Position numbers and translations under genes: made by a program
Notes under the pieces: model-generated
The model's database searches: none
What the model was told of the DNA's origin: nothing
The model's input: the letters and a program-made list of their open reading frames with translations, nothing else
Origin: Anagrus nilaparvatae
Taxonomy: Eukaryota; Arthropoda; Insecta; Hymenoptera; Mymaridae
DNA length: 64,000 bases
Direction of reading: 5' to 3'
Assembly: GCA_022575985.1 (NCBI GenBank)
Contig: JAKSXM010000228.1
Span: 868,001-932,000, forward strand
Part shown: one piece after another, positions 44,437 through 58,029 of the stretch
Position numbering within the stretch: the first letter of the stretch is position 1
Layout of the letters: the number at the start of each line of letters is the position of its first letter

Positions 44437-47400
44437 ATTTTAAAATTTACTTACATTTACTTGTGCGAGGATTTTTAAATTTAAAATAAAAGATTTAACA
44501 ATAGTGAGTTTACAAAAATTTTTTGCAATTTTTTCTAGAAAATTTAGTTTTTTACAAAAATATTAACGCCAACCCTCTAATTTCCCTTTAAACAAATCTT
44601 TATAAAATGTAAAATATTCTAAAAAATTAATTTCCAACAAGTAAAAATCCATCTTAATAAAATTCAAAAAAGCTTATATTTTACCAACATAAAACGTACA
44701 TAACCTAACACACATATTTATTTATTAGCATATTAATACACATTAGTACATTATAAACTAAGATTAAAATTTTTTATAAGTATTATAATTTTCATATTAT
44801 TTTTCATACTTAAAAGAAAAAAAATAATAATTTTCCATTAAAAAGCATAATTTTAATAATATTAAAGCGAGTTTGTTGTATCCCTTTAAAAGATTTTTTT
44901 AACACGCAAAGGAAGCAAAATGGATTTGTTAAGGTCGTACTATAAGTCAAAAGACGAAGGTGTGGGAAGAGAAGATTAAATCCGATATTTAATACGATAA
45001 CGATCTTAATATACCAATCTGAATAATTTTTTTCTTTAATCCATGATTTTATTAATGTCTTGTCTAATTAAAAAATATTTAATAGTATGTGTAAATTATT
45101 ATACGTTATTGTTTTAAAAATATAGAAAATTTTATCGATCAACTCTCTATAGACAAAAAGACATTAATAGAAAGTGGTTATATAGATTTTTTTATATTAA
45201 TAAGACAGTAAATTTCAATTGTCGCTAAAATCTTTTTTAATACTAGAGACATAATAAAACAAGCGGAACTGCTCTATAATTCAAATATATTTACGATTTA
45301 TACTGACCGATGAAAGTGATATAAATGTTGTGTACTTTTTTAATACTATAAATTTTAAAATAGAATTTTAAAATAACAAGATTTTTCATGTATGTGTGTG
45401 TGTATTCGATATTGAAGATAATGATGATAATGATGATGATCTTCACGTAATAATGGTGTTAAATTATGAAAAATATATAAGTCTGGTTAAGTTAACATGC
45501 AAGTTAAGGAATAATAAATAATTTATATAAAATAAATATTTAAAAAATTATTTATCGTAATTTACTTTAATTTTAAATAAGTAACATGTATTATATTCAG
45601 GCTTTTTTGTGTTTTTTGCAATAAAAAATAATTTGTTTTGTATATAAATTACTTATAAAATTAGTTTGATTTTTTTTTACACATTATTTTATTGAGATTT
45701 ACAATTTTTAATGCGAGAGAGATTAATGTGGGAGAAAATTTTGGTTTTTCTGAGTGATGGAATTGAGGGGTTTGATAAATTTAGTAATTAGCGAATTAGT
45801 AAGTTAAATTTGCAAACACTTCCGGCTCGATAAGGACCATTTTTGTCAAAATCAAATTAAATCAAAAATTTTCACTTTTTAAAAACAGCCAATATTTGAA
45901 TAAATCCAAAAATAATCCACACTTTTGCTTATAAACATTATTCGATCAGTAAATACTTTATTTATAGAGAAAGTCTTTAAATTTCATAAATACAAATATG
46001 GAAAATCCATTAATTATTCAAAAAAGTAATAATTAAAATTTTTTTTTTATTAAAAATTAGAAAATTTTGAATATAAAAACTAATAAAAAATTTTAATAAA
46101 AATTAGATTTAAAAAATATATATTATTTATTTATTTATATATTTTTTTCTTTATTGCTAGCGGCACTTTTAAAGAGAAAACGCACTCGACAATAAAGTAC
46201 ACGCGGGCTTAATTTTCTCTTTGTGCATACACACACACGTATACACACTTATATATATAAAGACACTTACATATATGACTCTTTGCCTCCGGGTATCGAA
46301 ATCGAAAGGTCTTACCTACATGCATGTTTTTTTTTTTAAAGGAATATTTCTTCTCTCATGGGATCGTGAGATCGAAGACGATGAAAAATAAATTTTTTTT
46401 CTCGCATATATATGCTCTGTATTATATTCGACACTTTTTCTCGTTTCTATTCATTTTTTAAATTAAATTATTGTAATGCATGGTAATTAGGAGTTAGGTG
46501 TAAAATTAGGAAAGTAATGGGGGTTTTTTACCATGGGAAATTTCTTTTTAGTATTTTGGGTGCAATTGAACTATAATAGTATTGTGATGCTTCAAAAAAT
46601 GAAACATGGGTTTGGCGAAAATTTAGAACATTGGAAATTATTGTTTAGATACTAGGCTGAAAATTATCTAATTTACCTATATTTTAATAATGGTGCATTA
46701 AGATCTCGATTAAGATTGATGGCCAGAAAATTATAGAATGGCCCAAATTGCACGTTAATTACCTTCTGGTCAACTGTCATTTAGATAATCCTTTTTTTAT
46801 GGTCAAGTTTTTGGTCCAAGAAAATAATGAATTAAATATTATACACCTGACAAAAAATGACTAGAATTTGAAATATAAAATTTATTTACATTATCTTATC
46901 GGCCAATTATCGACTAACATGCATTAGAAACATAAATATTTGTATAATTTAAAAATTTTATGCTCAATTATTTCCATAATTTATAGTCGCCTTAAATGTA
47001 CAATAACCATAAATTATATAAAAAATTAAAGAAAAAAAATTTTTCACCTGCAAAAAAAAAATAAATTTTGAAATTGAAACTAATGGGAGGTTAAGTTTAT
47101 ATCTTAAATGACCAAACATTCGTCACTTTACTAAACGGGACAGCGATGTCCAGAAAGAGTGATTTACAATGCTACAGTTTGTTGTTGTGTAAAGTGAAAG
47201 GTACCTTTAAATATGCAAGCTATATATGTTTATGAGACAAAACAAAAATTCACCTGATGCATATAAATATATCAAGTAAATTGGACGTTTTTTTTTGCTT
47301 AACAAATGAGAAATTTTTGGTTTTTAAAATTATTGTTGCGTTCTGTAATCTTTGTATTATGTAAATATTTTTTTAATAACGAACTGTTATTTTTTGATTA

Positions 47401-49091
47401 AAATATTTAGATAAATTAGTTTACATATCACGTAGAAAATTATTCAGTTTTTTTTAGTAATAATAAATAAAAAGATGATTGTTACGTGTACGGTCAATAA
47501 TGTCACGACTTTGTAATAATATAAATTTTCACGTTTCAAAAACCGTGAATTTATGCATGATCTTAAAATATATGCTTTTTTTATGTTCGAGAATTCTTTT
47601 TTTAACAAAAGGTATCAATTATACGGTTTACACCATATATAATGAAATTTAAGAAAATTATGTATTACGTTTTTTTTTTTTTAATGCATGTAAGAGCAAA
47701 AAAAAAATATTTGTAATTTTTAATTATATATTCAAAAATTTTATGCATTTAAAGTAGTTTGTATATGAGAATGTCTGTGAGAGTTTTGCGAATTTAGGTA
47801 GTTTTGCAAGAAAAGTTTTTCTTAGGATTTATGAAATTTTGTAATGTTAAAATAATAGGCGAGTGTGTTTTAAGTAATTGACAAATAGATGTTGTTAATT
47901 TTTTGGAGAATCATGCTTCAGATTTTAAAATTGGTGCCGAAATGGACTGATATTAAAATAGCGTACGTCTGAAAAAATGTATTTACCTAAAATGTGAAAA
48001 ATCTGAAATCTGGGTTAGTATATTTTTCCAACAATTTTCAGGATTCAGATCGTATATTCGTATCGGAAATTTATCTTTTGTCAGTGATGATAATTTTAGC
48101 CAGAGGCGAAATATCCAAAAAGTTGTTAGCTCAATTTATCAAATAAATTATTTAGAAAAAACGTTTTTTTGACTTATGAAAACAATTAACGGTTTTTTTG
48201 AATAAGGTTCTTAGAAATCTTCTTTTAACTGAGCCAAAAAACAAATTTTTTCTAAATCTTGTATGCGCTCTTCGGCTTCGCTGGACTAATCTTTCGAACA
48301 CATGTCTCAAGTGCTTTATATGTTCCGAATTTTTTGAACACCTAACTTATTAAAATTTACCAAATTTCTTCAAGACTTATTCGTATAAAAAAATGTTTAT
48401 CATTAAGTAATTATTTTTTTTTTCTTTTCTTTATTTCGTAATAATAATAATGATAATTATAACATGAAAAAAAAAGTTGTTAATTTAAAAAAAAAAAAAT
48501 TATTTTTAATTTAATTTTAATGAGTTTCGTTTTTTTTTTTTGCTGAATTTTGTATTCACAAAAGAATATACTATTTAATTACTATTTTAAGAATATTTAA
48601 AAAGAATAAAAAAATAATTAAACATGTTTAAAATACATAAATGATCATTTTTCTCCGGAAGAGTATAATTTTTTTAGTTTTTTTGTTATTAACGTCATTG
48701 ATAAATATGCTTTTTGCATAATGTATTATGTGTGAAATATTTTTACGAGAAAAAAAGGACTTTTTAAATGGCTTTTTTATGATAAATAGAATGTAATTTT
48801 TTTTTATGTTTCGTGGAATTACCTAAATATGTGGTTATTTGAGAGGAATATTTTATTTTTTATTGATACTACTGACAAGAGAATCACAACATTTGGAGCA
48901 AAAAATTTCACCAAGTGAACAAATTTCAACAAATTATTTCTATTTCAACAATTTTTACCAAAATTACACCAAATGGCTATGAATCAAATTTTTATATTGA
49001 AAAAACATGCTGATTACCCTTCGTTAATGCCAACGGGCCTTCTGGGCCTAGTAAAGTAGGGCACAATCTTTTTAAAAAGAGTTGTAAATGG
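44437..49091. other. AT-rich non-coding stretch
   Basis: No gene supported over 4.6 kb. About 46180-46420 is somewhat less AT-rich (GCGGCAC, CTCCGGGTATCG, GGGATCGTGAG). On the minus strand a GTAG|GTAAGACC donor-like word ends near 46316, but no convincing exon lies beside it. Confidence 0.4.
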
Positions 49092-49400
49092 GAATCTTCA
49101 ATAAAAAGCTGCAATCTCACAAGTTAACTAAAACACCTCTGTTTGGTCTCGTTTTTGATCTTATTTTCATATATTAAGTATCCCCTGTCAGATACCGTAA
49201 TCTATACAATTTTTTAGAACTCAATCTCTTAAGTAACTTGTAATCAACAAATGAACATTTTTGGACAAAAATGACCAGTTTTTAAATTTGCTTAAATTTG
49301 TTAAAATTGCTGCCAAAAATGTAATTCTTGATGAAAATGGGTTTTACAGGTTTCAAAAAATTTCTAAAAACCTTGCTAAAAACTCTCAAAATTTTAAAAT
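49092..49400. repeat. Decayed relative of the large palindrome's right arm
   Basis: AATCTTCAATAAAAAGCTGCAATCTCAC, CTGTTTGGTCTCGTTTTT, then AAAAATGACCAGTTTTTAAA and TTGCTGCC align in order with 22640-22890. Overall similarity is perhaps 70% by eye. No inverted partner is present nearby, so this is half an element or a solo arm. Confidence 0.65.
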
Positions 49401-51132
49401 TTATACATTAGCGTATACATAACTCTTCCTAATTAAAATAATTAGAAAACATACTCAAAAAGCCTCATAAACATTTATGGTAATAATTACTTAATTAAAA
49501 TGAAAAGAAAAAAATTTTTATCTTAGAAAAACTAATAAAATAGCCTCAAAATATATATCTAAAATCCATACTAATTAATAAAACTAAATAAGAAAATAAA
49601 TTTCTATAATTACTTAATTAAATAAAAAAAATAATTATGTAAAAAAAAAAAACGTTTGATATTTTACATATTCAAAAAATAAAAATTAGAAAATACATTA
49701 AAAAGACTAAAATATATTTACGATCATCCTATAATAATTTCTCTCTCTCTCTCTCTTTCTCTAAAAACCGGATAAATAAATTATCGAGTTTTTTTATTTT
49801 GCATTTATATTGACTCTATAGAATCGTTGTAAAAATTTAATAATATTATTATCATTTTATTTACTCTTTCTCTATAATCTCATCGTTAAATTGAATATTA
49901 TTTTTTTAGCCAAATTAATGCTTTAATTTTCAGATCAATAAAATCCTCAAAAATGTCTAATAATTATATTAAATTTGAATATAAATAATCTTAGAATAAA
50001 AATCTATTTGGTTAAATTTGAATCCTCGTAAAACTAAATTTTACGACCTCGTCCTTAAATTAATATAAAAATGAGAATACTAAAATAAAGTAAAATGACA
50101 TTTAATTTATCGGTGACTGCCACTATTTTATATAATAATTTACGCATCTCTACTATTCTACATAAACAAGTACTTTTTATTTAGCGAATATAAAAAGCGT
50201 TAACAAGTATAACGAGCTTAAAGATATAGACGCATTTTACATTTTCCTTTTATTTTCTTAGCTTTTGTATTATTGCCCTATTGATGTTTACTAAAGATAC
50301 AGTCTCTCTATATATGTTTTAAAGGAAAATAATGAAAAAATATTATTCTGGATATTTGGTTTAGATTGCATTCGTTAAAATTGTTTGATAGAGTTATATT
50401 TACCTTTATGTTTATTTATTGGTTTTTGAATTAAAATTCTTTGTTTTTTCTTTTTTCTCTACAGGAAAAGTGAAATCTTTTTATTTAAATTTTTATCTTC
50501 TTTTTTTTTTCTTACATTTTATTTATTTTTATTTGAACAAACTTATTTTTCTGCAAAATCTTGGTTTAATATTGTCATAAATTTATGTGCTAGTAAAAAT
50601 CAAGACTTTTTTAATTAATATATTTTTATAAATATTGTACTATTATGTGTGTTTTCCCTTTTAGAATGGGTTATTATGCCCTTGATACCCCCTACTCTTA
50701 ATTTGTTATTTCGTCATGTGTTACGAAACTTTTAAATTAAAAATATTATTGTTAATATAGGTTTATACGTTCTATATGTACCCATGTGTGTTATAAGAAT
50801 ATCTTTATAAATTGGTTTTAAGATATAATTTAATGAAATATTTTTAGGTTATAGAGTTTTTTCTACATCAGATTAAAAGTCGATATTAAATCTGGTCATT
50901 TTTAAAATTTATATAGTGTAGTTGGGGATTTTTGATGATTTATAGTGAATAACTCCCAGCTGCATTATACAAATTTTAAAGATGACAAGATTTAAAATCG
51001 AGTTTTAATCTGATGTAGAAAGGGCTTAAGTAACAGAAGTAATGAATTCATAGTTGATTAATAACATTATATTTAAAAAAAGATATTTCTTGCAAATTAT
51101 TAATATTTATCATAATAACAAAAAAAAATTTT
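49401..51132. other. AT-rich non-coding stretch
   Basis: Contains a (TC)n run at 49739-49757. No gene recognised. Confidence 0.45.
49739..49757. repeat. (TC)n microsatellite
   Basis: About nine TC units. Confidence 0.9.
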
Positions 51133-51134
51133 TT

Positions 51135-51171
51135 TTCTCGAAAGTAAAAAGACTTTCAAATACTATATAAT
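51135..51171 (+). promoter_or_regulatory. Bipartite element copy 14
   Basis: On the plus strand: CTCGAAAGTAAAAAG, 12 bp, TATATA (51164-51169). Confidence 0.6.
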
Positions 51172-51770
51172 AAACCCAATCAATTTATTATTTTCAACTG
51201 TATTTTTATTTAACATTAACGCTTATAAATATTTAATACTATTAATTACTTTTGGTCATAATCGTAGTAATAATATTTAATTGAAACTACATACTAGGTT
51301 TGATTGCGTAAACTTTAAATTGAGTTTATTGGTTCATTTAGGTGTTCTAGATTTTCTGATGCAGAGGTACCCACATAGGTGTGTAGTTCTGCGCCAGTAA
51401 TGGGAATCACGCCCTTAAATTCTATTCGTTACTCATGAAAAAAATGGATAGCATTTATGTTTATCAAGCCGCTAAATACGAATCTGAGGTCCATTTTGAA
51501 AAATTACTGGCCAGCTTTTTTTTATTAACAAATTAGTGCAAATTTTTTTAATAATTTGTACCTTTTGCAAAATTTAATATAGGTTCGCTCGCTTGTGCAT
51601 TCAATTCGCTTGCAGGATCAAAACTAATATTTTGTCTCTTGCTTATAAAATAGCTATTAATAACAAAACAATAAGTTCAATAGTACTTTCTTAATCAGCT
51701 TCAATCGGCTCGTAGAAATGTTCAATCTGCGTGTAGCACCGTGGTCCTGTAATAACATTTGGTAAAAATA
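51172..51770. other. Non-coding unit between copy 14 and the second hairpin
   Basis: No open frame of note. The last 60 bp share words with the left flank of the hairpin at 15541 (ACAATAAACATTTCTA against AAAATAAATATTTCTA). Confidence 0.35.
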
Positions 51771-51850
51771 AATATTTCTAAAGGGTAATAATGGTGGCCT
51801 CTCAAAGCTGAAATATAGTCATTATTACCCGCTAGTATAATATAAATATT
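51771..51850. ncRNA. Conserved hairpin, copy 2
   Basis: GGGTAATAATG (51783-51793) pairs with CATTATTACCC (51820-51830) around a loop that again begins with GGCCTCTCAAA (51797-51807). Outer AATATTT (51771-51777) can pair with AAATATT (51844-51850). Compared with copy 1, the fourth stem pair changes from C-G to T-A on both sides, and the outer stem is a different sequence that still pairs. It lies 280 bp from bipartite copy 15 and 600 bp from copy 14. Confidence 0.45.
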
Positions 51851-52131
51851 AATTATAGTATGTAGTATTTACTTATGTTGATACTAATCGTTAGAAAATT
51901 GAAAACTTTGTCTACCGTTGTTTACTTAATGTAGCTTAAATTTTAATTCGATATTATCGTCGATCCTTTTATACTATAAATTAATTATGGTTTATATTAT
52001 TAATTTTTTTTAGCATGCATTTAAAAAAGTTTATAATTAATATTAATAGTAACAATTGTTGTATTTTTTTGATATAATAAATATTTGTATTTAATACAAG
52101 CTAAATTTTTCTTCATACCTAAAATTTTTTT
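51851..52131. other. AT-rich spacer
   Basis: Nothing recognised. The minus frame at 52021-52224 crosses copy 15 and is not kept in other copies. Confidence 0.4.
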
Positions 52132-52168
52132 TTCTCGAAATAGAAAAGACTTCCAAGTTCTATATAAG
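52132..52168 (+). promoter_or_regulatory. Bipartite element copy 15
   Basis: On the plus strand: CTCGAAATAGAAAAG, 12 bp, TATATAAG (52161). It is the only copy in which CGAAAG has become CGAAAT. Confidence 0.6.
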
Positions 52169-52465
52169 AAACACTTGTAATTCACATCTTTGATATTTAC
52201 AGCTTCTTCGTTCAACATATACATTTTTTAATAATACATTTTACTTTATCGTTAGAGAATTTTACATTCAATGTCTTGTTTCCGAGGCTCTTTATATGTT
52301 TCTTAATTTAGTTTTTCAAACGAATTTATTGTAGGTATACGATAATTTATGATAATTTATCAAGTAATATCAACATCTGTTTATTTTCAACAAGATAAGT
52401 CCTTAAATTATGATTTTGCCTATAATTTCCAATATAATGTGTACATTGGATCTTGCATTAGATTT

Positions 52466-52765
52466 CTGGGGCTGGATGCTAAAGTCGTTGTATGGTCTAC
52501 AGCTTAAATATGTAACCTAATACTTAATTTTTATAATATTATTATAAACTTAACCTATGTTATTTCTATAAGGAATATAAAAAACGCGTATACGACATAA
52601 GCCAATGCAAATGGTATCTGTATTGCATTCTGTGTACATATACTATACAACATCAATATGATCTACACTTTTCTATACAGATAGTTGAACAAGTATGTAT
52701 AGGACTATACGTAATTTATATACACCTGCTATAGACCATACAGCAACTTTAGCATCCAGCCTCTG
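52466..52765. mobile_element. hAT-like MITE candidate, 300 bp
   Basis: Ends GGCTGGATGCTAAAGT (52470) and the inverse ACTTTAGCATCCAGCC pair over about 34 bp with three mismatches (GTCGTTGTATGGTCTA against GTTGCTGTATGGTCTA). The right terminus reads CAGAGGCTGG outward-in, a hAT-like end; the left has decayed to CTGGGGCTGG. Flanks TTAGATTT and CAAGATTT agree at 6 of 8 positions as a possible 8-bp duplication. No coding capacity. Confidence 0.65.
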
Positions 52766-55680
52766 CCAAGATTTCTTCAACATTACAAATTATTAAATTA
52801 CTAACATCTAATTCATCAGAATACACAATTCATATACGGTTGTTCAGCTGCATTAATTATTAAACTAATTTCTGCACAAATTCTTTTATAGATATGAATA
52901 AATCTATTCGATACCTTGAGCTAACAATTTTTGATTATTTCTCCTCTGGCTAAATTTTGTGAGGCTCGTCAGTACTATTTAGTCTTTTCGTGGATTGATT
53001 TTGTGGAGAACCATGAATAAAATTTTTTAGAAAAATATATTTTTATGAAATGGATTTCATTCCATATTTAATCTACAGTTACCAAAAATCAAAGTTCATA
53101 AAATCTAAATATTTGTTATTAAAAAGCTTCAATGCTTTTTTATTAATTCTTATTGTTTGAAAATTAACTTGCATAAATTTTAATTATGTTAATATTATTG
53201 GTTTTTTGGAAACTTAAGTATTAATTGATGAATATCTGATGAATTTTGTTTAGAACTAAGCGAAGAAATTATTATGTAATCTTAATTAATTTTTAGATGT
53301 CACATCTATCAGTTCAATTTCCAATTCTTTAATAATTTTTTATTTTGATAAATTTTATGATTGGACTATATAATTGTTTTCTATAATTGTCGATAATTGT
53401 TATAATTTTTACCCTGATTTTTTTACCAAATTGATAAGTGGTAATAATTAGAGCCCTTGCTACATTTATTCTTAATAAAACATTGACATCTATTTATTTT
53501 GACCAAAATAATCCCCCGAATAAAATTACCACATACTGATTACTTTCATAAAATAGTATCATGCACGCCATGATAACATAATCTAACTTATTAGTAAGCA
53601 CAAACAACAAATACACACCTTATCTAACAAACTAATAATTACAAAAATATTAGCATAAACTATATTATAATCTAAACAAAAAATTGAATATACATTGAAT
53701 TTAAAAACTATCAAGCCAATATATCTTCACGCATGATCAAACATTATAATTTAAAGGCACATTTTTTAAACAAAAATTAACAAACTACAATATTTTAATG
53801 AAGTAGTAGTTTATCTAATACATAAGTTTAGATTTCCCTCATTACTGTACTGCATATATAAAAATATTGTCGTTAAAGGATTAAAAAAATTTTTTTTATC
53901 CAAAAGATTACTATAATACGTATCTACCATACAGTATTGTTTTCCACATAAAAGTTCCGTTATATCCTACCGGTTTATATATGGTATATTGCAAATATAT
54001 ATACACTTCGTCGTTTGTATTTACTGTTACATTTTTAAACTACATATATATGCACTAATACATATAAAAGATTTATATCTTTCCGCGCTACATATTACAT
54101 ATGCATCTATATTTAATTCATATAGAAACTGATAAAAATTCATCTATTAGCAAACCTGACTTTAAATTATCAAGTTTAGAAAACGTGCATATATATAGTA
54201 ACTTCCGTCCAATCTTAAAGGATTAACGGATTATTTTTTTTTGAGCTTTGAAAATTTATGAAACATCCATCAATTCTATTCAAATGACTATTCTGTGCTA
54301 TATAAGTGCATCTTTTAAGATTTATCAAAGATTTCGAGTGATTTACACGCGTTTTTGCGTTAGTAAAATATCTGTACTTTTGAATCTTTTATGATTAGGT
54401 AATATTGGTCGCAGAAGTATTTAAGATTGCGTACTCAGTGCCGGAAGTTCTTTTGTGTATGTGTTTGTATAAAGTATAGTTTGAAAAACCTGTATGAATA
54501 TATTAAATTGTATTTTTTCATACATACACATGTTTAGAAATAAAAAAGGGTTAATTAAAGTCTTTACCTTGCTATTTGGGAACCGAACTCGTGACTTTAG
54601 ATCTTTTATGGATTTAAATAGTCAGTGTAGCTATTAATTTTACAAATTTATAAATCTTATTTACCTAAAAATTAAGTTTTTTAAATACTTTTTTAGAAAA
54701 TTCAAAAAAAAAAGTCAAATATTGAATTACCGTAAAAAAATACCGATAAAAGTGTCTAATAACGCGGCTGGTTTTAATATTACAAGAAGAATCGTGAAAG
54801 GAATTGCGCGCAGGTTTATAAAAGGAATCCGAAGATCGAAGATTCAAAAAAAAAGCCAGACCGTATGAATAGGCATATATATAAAGGTTGATCAAATCTT
54901 ATGTATAGCGGTAACTCGACCGGTAATATACATGTATTATTATGTATTTGTAAATAAAATACATGTTTGTGTATGTGTGTGGGTGAGAGTGTTCGCACGT
55001 GGTTTTTTTTTTATGTGAACCTTTTTTTTTGTTTATTATCTAAAAAAGATGATTTTTTATGTATTAGATGATTTACAGGAAGTAAATTTGTTTATTATCA
55101 GAATTGCTGGTTGGTCTTTAGAAATTAATAACTTTGAACTTTTGTTTTGTACGTCATAATTTTTAGTTTTGAAGGATCTTTTGTAAATAATGTCATTTAC
55201 AGTTTTAATGATTTTTTTTTTAATTAATGAATGGTGATTATTGTGTCTTTTATTAGAATTCTTTGGGTTTTTGTGTGTGTGTGTGTAGAATTATAAGAGA
55301 AATATTTATGATTGTAAATTAAAATGATTAATTTTAATGTGTTTAAGTGGTTTTTATTATATGGTTATGAAGATTTTATTTAGAAATTATTTATTCGAGT
55401 TGAATAGAAGTGTCTGGGAGATTTTTTAAAGGAATTCATTTTTTATGAGATTGAAGCCGAATTTAAACAGGAATTTAAATGGTATTCAATGGCACCCAAA
55501 GCAAAAGAATAGAGATTCTTTGAACTTGGAAAAGCTTTGAAAATGCTTAGGGAAAATATGTTTGAAGTGAAGTCTTCTGAAATAATCAAAATACATAATT
55601 CAACGTAAAGTTTGTGGTAAGAGATGAAAGGCTATTGCCTGATGAATTTAGTGATTTATTAGTAATTGCAATTAAACTTA
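52766..55680. other. AT-rich non-coding stretch
   Basis: No gene supported. About 54700-54870 is less AT-rich (AACGCGGCTGG, TTGCGCGCAGG). The word GGGAACCGAACTCGTGACTT at 54579 superficially recalls the T-arm of a minus-strand tRNA, but no cloverleaf can be built. A GT run lies near 54972-54984 and another at 55273-55288. Confidence 0.4.
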
Positions 55681-55865
55681 CACGCAAAAAAAAGAATAGT
55701 AAAATTAACCTCTACAAATTTCATAAATACAAATTAATAAATATTGGTAATTATAACCAAAAAATTAGTAAATTTTACTAAAAATATATGGTAACTTTTA
55801 ACCAAACTGAATTTAGCAAACAAATTCATAATTTTGGTTATATTTACTAATTTTTTGTATGCGTG
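55681..55865. mobile_element. CACGC-family MITE, copy 3 (internally deleted)
   Basis: 185 bp, same ends and order as copies 1 and 2 but lacking about 52 bp of the middle (the TGAGGTTTTAG part). TA at 55679-55680 and 55866-55867 is the target duplication. Confidence 0.85.
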
Positions 55866-57168
55866 TAGCTTATAAGTAGTGAAATTCGAAAAATTTTGGA
55901 TATAGAAAGTAGTTTAATAACTGAGTTTTCAAATTTTAAGAAATTTAGAGTTTTACTATTTTAATTAAAAAATATCATACGATTTAGTAGATGATTTGAA
56001 CCTACAAAATTTTTCATCCAGCCCAATACTACCACAAGCCATAAATCACCAATTTATCTAAAAACTAACCTCACACCATACATAAATCCCCATTATCCAA
56101 AAAACACGACCTTTTACCAAAAAAATCAAAAACTTATCACCCAATAAATTAAAAAAAACTTTTGTTGTTTACCAACCAATGTCATCATCAATGTACATAA
56201 AATTAAATACACACAAACCTTCGAGGCAAATTTATATAAATCAACAGTTGTTTAAAAAAAAAAAAAAAAAATTAAATAATAATCTTTGTTGTTTATTATT
56301 ATAAATTATTATTTTTTTAAATAAAAGGCCTTTAAGTATATAATAAGATATTAGTTAAGTAGTAAATCAATTTTTTTCATTCTTTAAAAAATAGTACGCT
56401 ATTATAATAAATACAATTTGATTAGAGTATATAATATAACCTAAAGGATATAAATTTTTAAAAAAAGATTAGAATGATTTATTATAAAAGCCTCGAAGCT
56501 TAAATTTTTCTACAAAATATAAATACTCACCTACACACGTCAATTTGCCGTAAGGAATCAATTATTTTAAATAGTACTTTATATATGCTCTTTAATTTTA
56601 ACCCTTTTATATAATATGACGTAATTTAAGACAAAAAATATATATTTTCTGAATATATACGACAAGATACTTTTTTTTGATACACAAGAAAGATGTGTAG
56701 TTAAAAAAAATTATAATTACAAAGAATGTTGGTACTAAGTGAAGTTAAAGAAAGATTTATATTACATGATATCATCTTAAAGCATGAAAATGAAAGTGTT
56801 TTAACTTTTATATGTATGATATGAGTCGTGAAAAACGTATTTAACTTATCTCACGATTGTGTATTATGTGTGTGTGTGTGAGTTGGTTTAATACGTTTTT
56901 TGATTAGGTGCTAGGTAGATTACAATTACAGAAAGGTGTCAACTTTTAATTCTTGAAAAGGGCAATTTTTTTTTTTTTGGTTTTTTAATTTCCTTTTTCG
57001 TGACTGTGTTTATTGGGTAATATTTATATATAGGTGAAGTTGATTAGGAAAGAGATATGTGTCAGTTTTAATAAGCTTTCATTTATCTGTGTGTAATAAT
57101 TAATTATTTTTATTATTGTAAAGTTAATTTTTTTGGTTAGGTTTTTATCAATTTATTGGAATCTGTAA
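55866..57168. other. AT-rich non-coding stretch
   Basis: Nothing recognised except poly-A near 56255-56270 and a short GT run at 56868-56880. Confidence 0.45.
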
Positions 57169-57567
57169 TCTGAAAAGTGGAATGGGGATTCCTCATTTCA
57201 AGTACAAGGGGTAAAAAGTTGGAACTCGCTCCCTACATCAATACGATTCATTCCTTCAATTAACTCCTTTAAAACAGGCTTATTTAAGTACTTGAAAAGT
57301 TCTAGTCATACATATAAAGATTCGGTTTTCTAATATTTTATCAGGACTGAAACACATTAATGTTACCAAAAATTCGCTATTCGTTCGCTATATACCACTT
57401 ATTGTTGCTATGATACTGCTAATTTGTTTCTTATTAGTGTACTTTATTTTATTTATATGTTATAATTGTTATACTATGCTATTATACTATTACCATGTTA
57501 TTCTGTATCAGAAATTTTTTGTATTTTACAAATAAAGAGACTATTTACATTTACATTTACATTTACA
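57169..57567 (+). pseudogene. 5'-truncated non-LTR retrotransposon, 3' end
   Basis: A frame open from 57169 to the stop at 57331-57333 encodes 54 residues including GVKSWNSLPTSIRF and SFKTGLFKYLKSS. WNSLP..IR followed by a short linker and FK..L..YL is the usual C-terminal tail of the reverse transcriptase protein of CR1/jockey-group LINEs. It lies downstream of the polymerase domain. About 200 bp of 3' UTR follow, with AATAAAG at about 57532, then (ACATTT)n at 57544-57567, a short tandem tail in place of poly-A. Everything upstream (endonuclease, reverse transcriptase) is missing, as expected from 5' truncation on insertion. The frame itself is intact, so insertion may be fairly recent. Not functional. 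Confidence 0.75.
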
Positions 57568-57761
57568 ATTTATTATTTTTTGGATTTTTTTTTATTTATA
57601 ATTAAGATTTTTTATATATGGGCTATTTTTTTGTTTTTGGGTTTTTTTGAATCAAAATTTTGCTTGAATTTTAGTGTGATGTACTTAAAATTTGAAGCTT
57701 AATATAAAAATTTTTGCATTAATTTTAATGTAATTTACTTTACATGAATTTTCAAACTAGG

Positions 57762-57956
57762 GGTGTACAGTTACTCGAACGCCGGAAACCCATCCCTAGA
57801 ATTTTTAGCCACGAAAATTTTCTGTTCTTTCTGCAGACTTGTAGATCTTTTTCGAATAATATCGATACAACCAAATAAATAAATTTGATACAACCAAATC
57901 TGAGAAAAATTCCGTATTTTGGTTTGGGTACTTGACAATACGGTTAATCGCACACC
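57762..57956. mobile_element. Possible small TIR element
   Basis: GGTGTACAGTTA at the left faces TTAATCGCACACC at the right (inverse GGTGTGCGATTAA): 9 of 12 positions match. Related ends occur at 59304. No certain target duplication. The 60-codon minus-strand frame inside (57771-57953) has no known domain. Confidence 0.35.
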
Positions 57957-58029
57957 ACTATTTCAAACATTTCAAGCAGATCAAAAGATTTACCTAACAG
58001 TATAACCGTATATTAAAGAGCTTTCTAAA

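Noticed and set aside
54575..54600. tRNA T-arm-like word on the minus strand
   Set aside because: No A box or acceptor stem at the needed distances.
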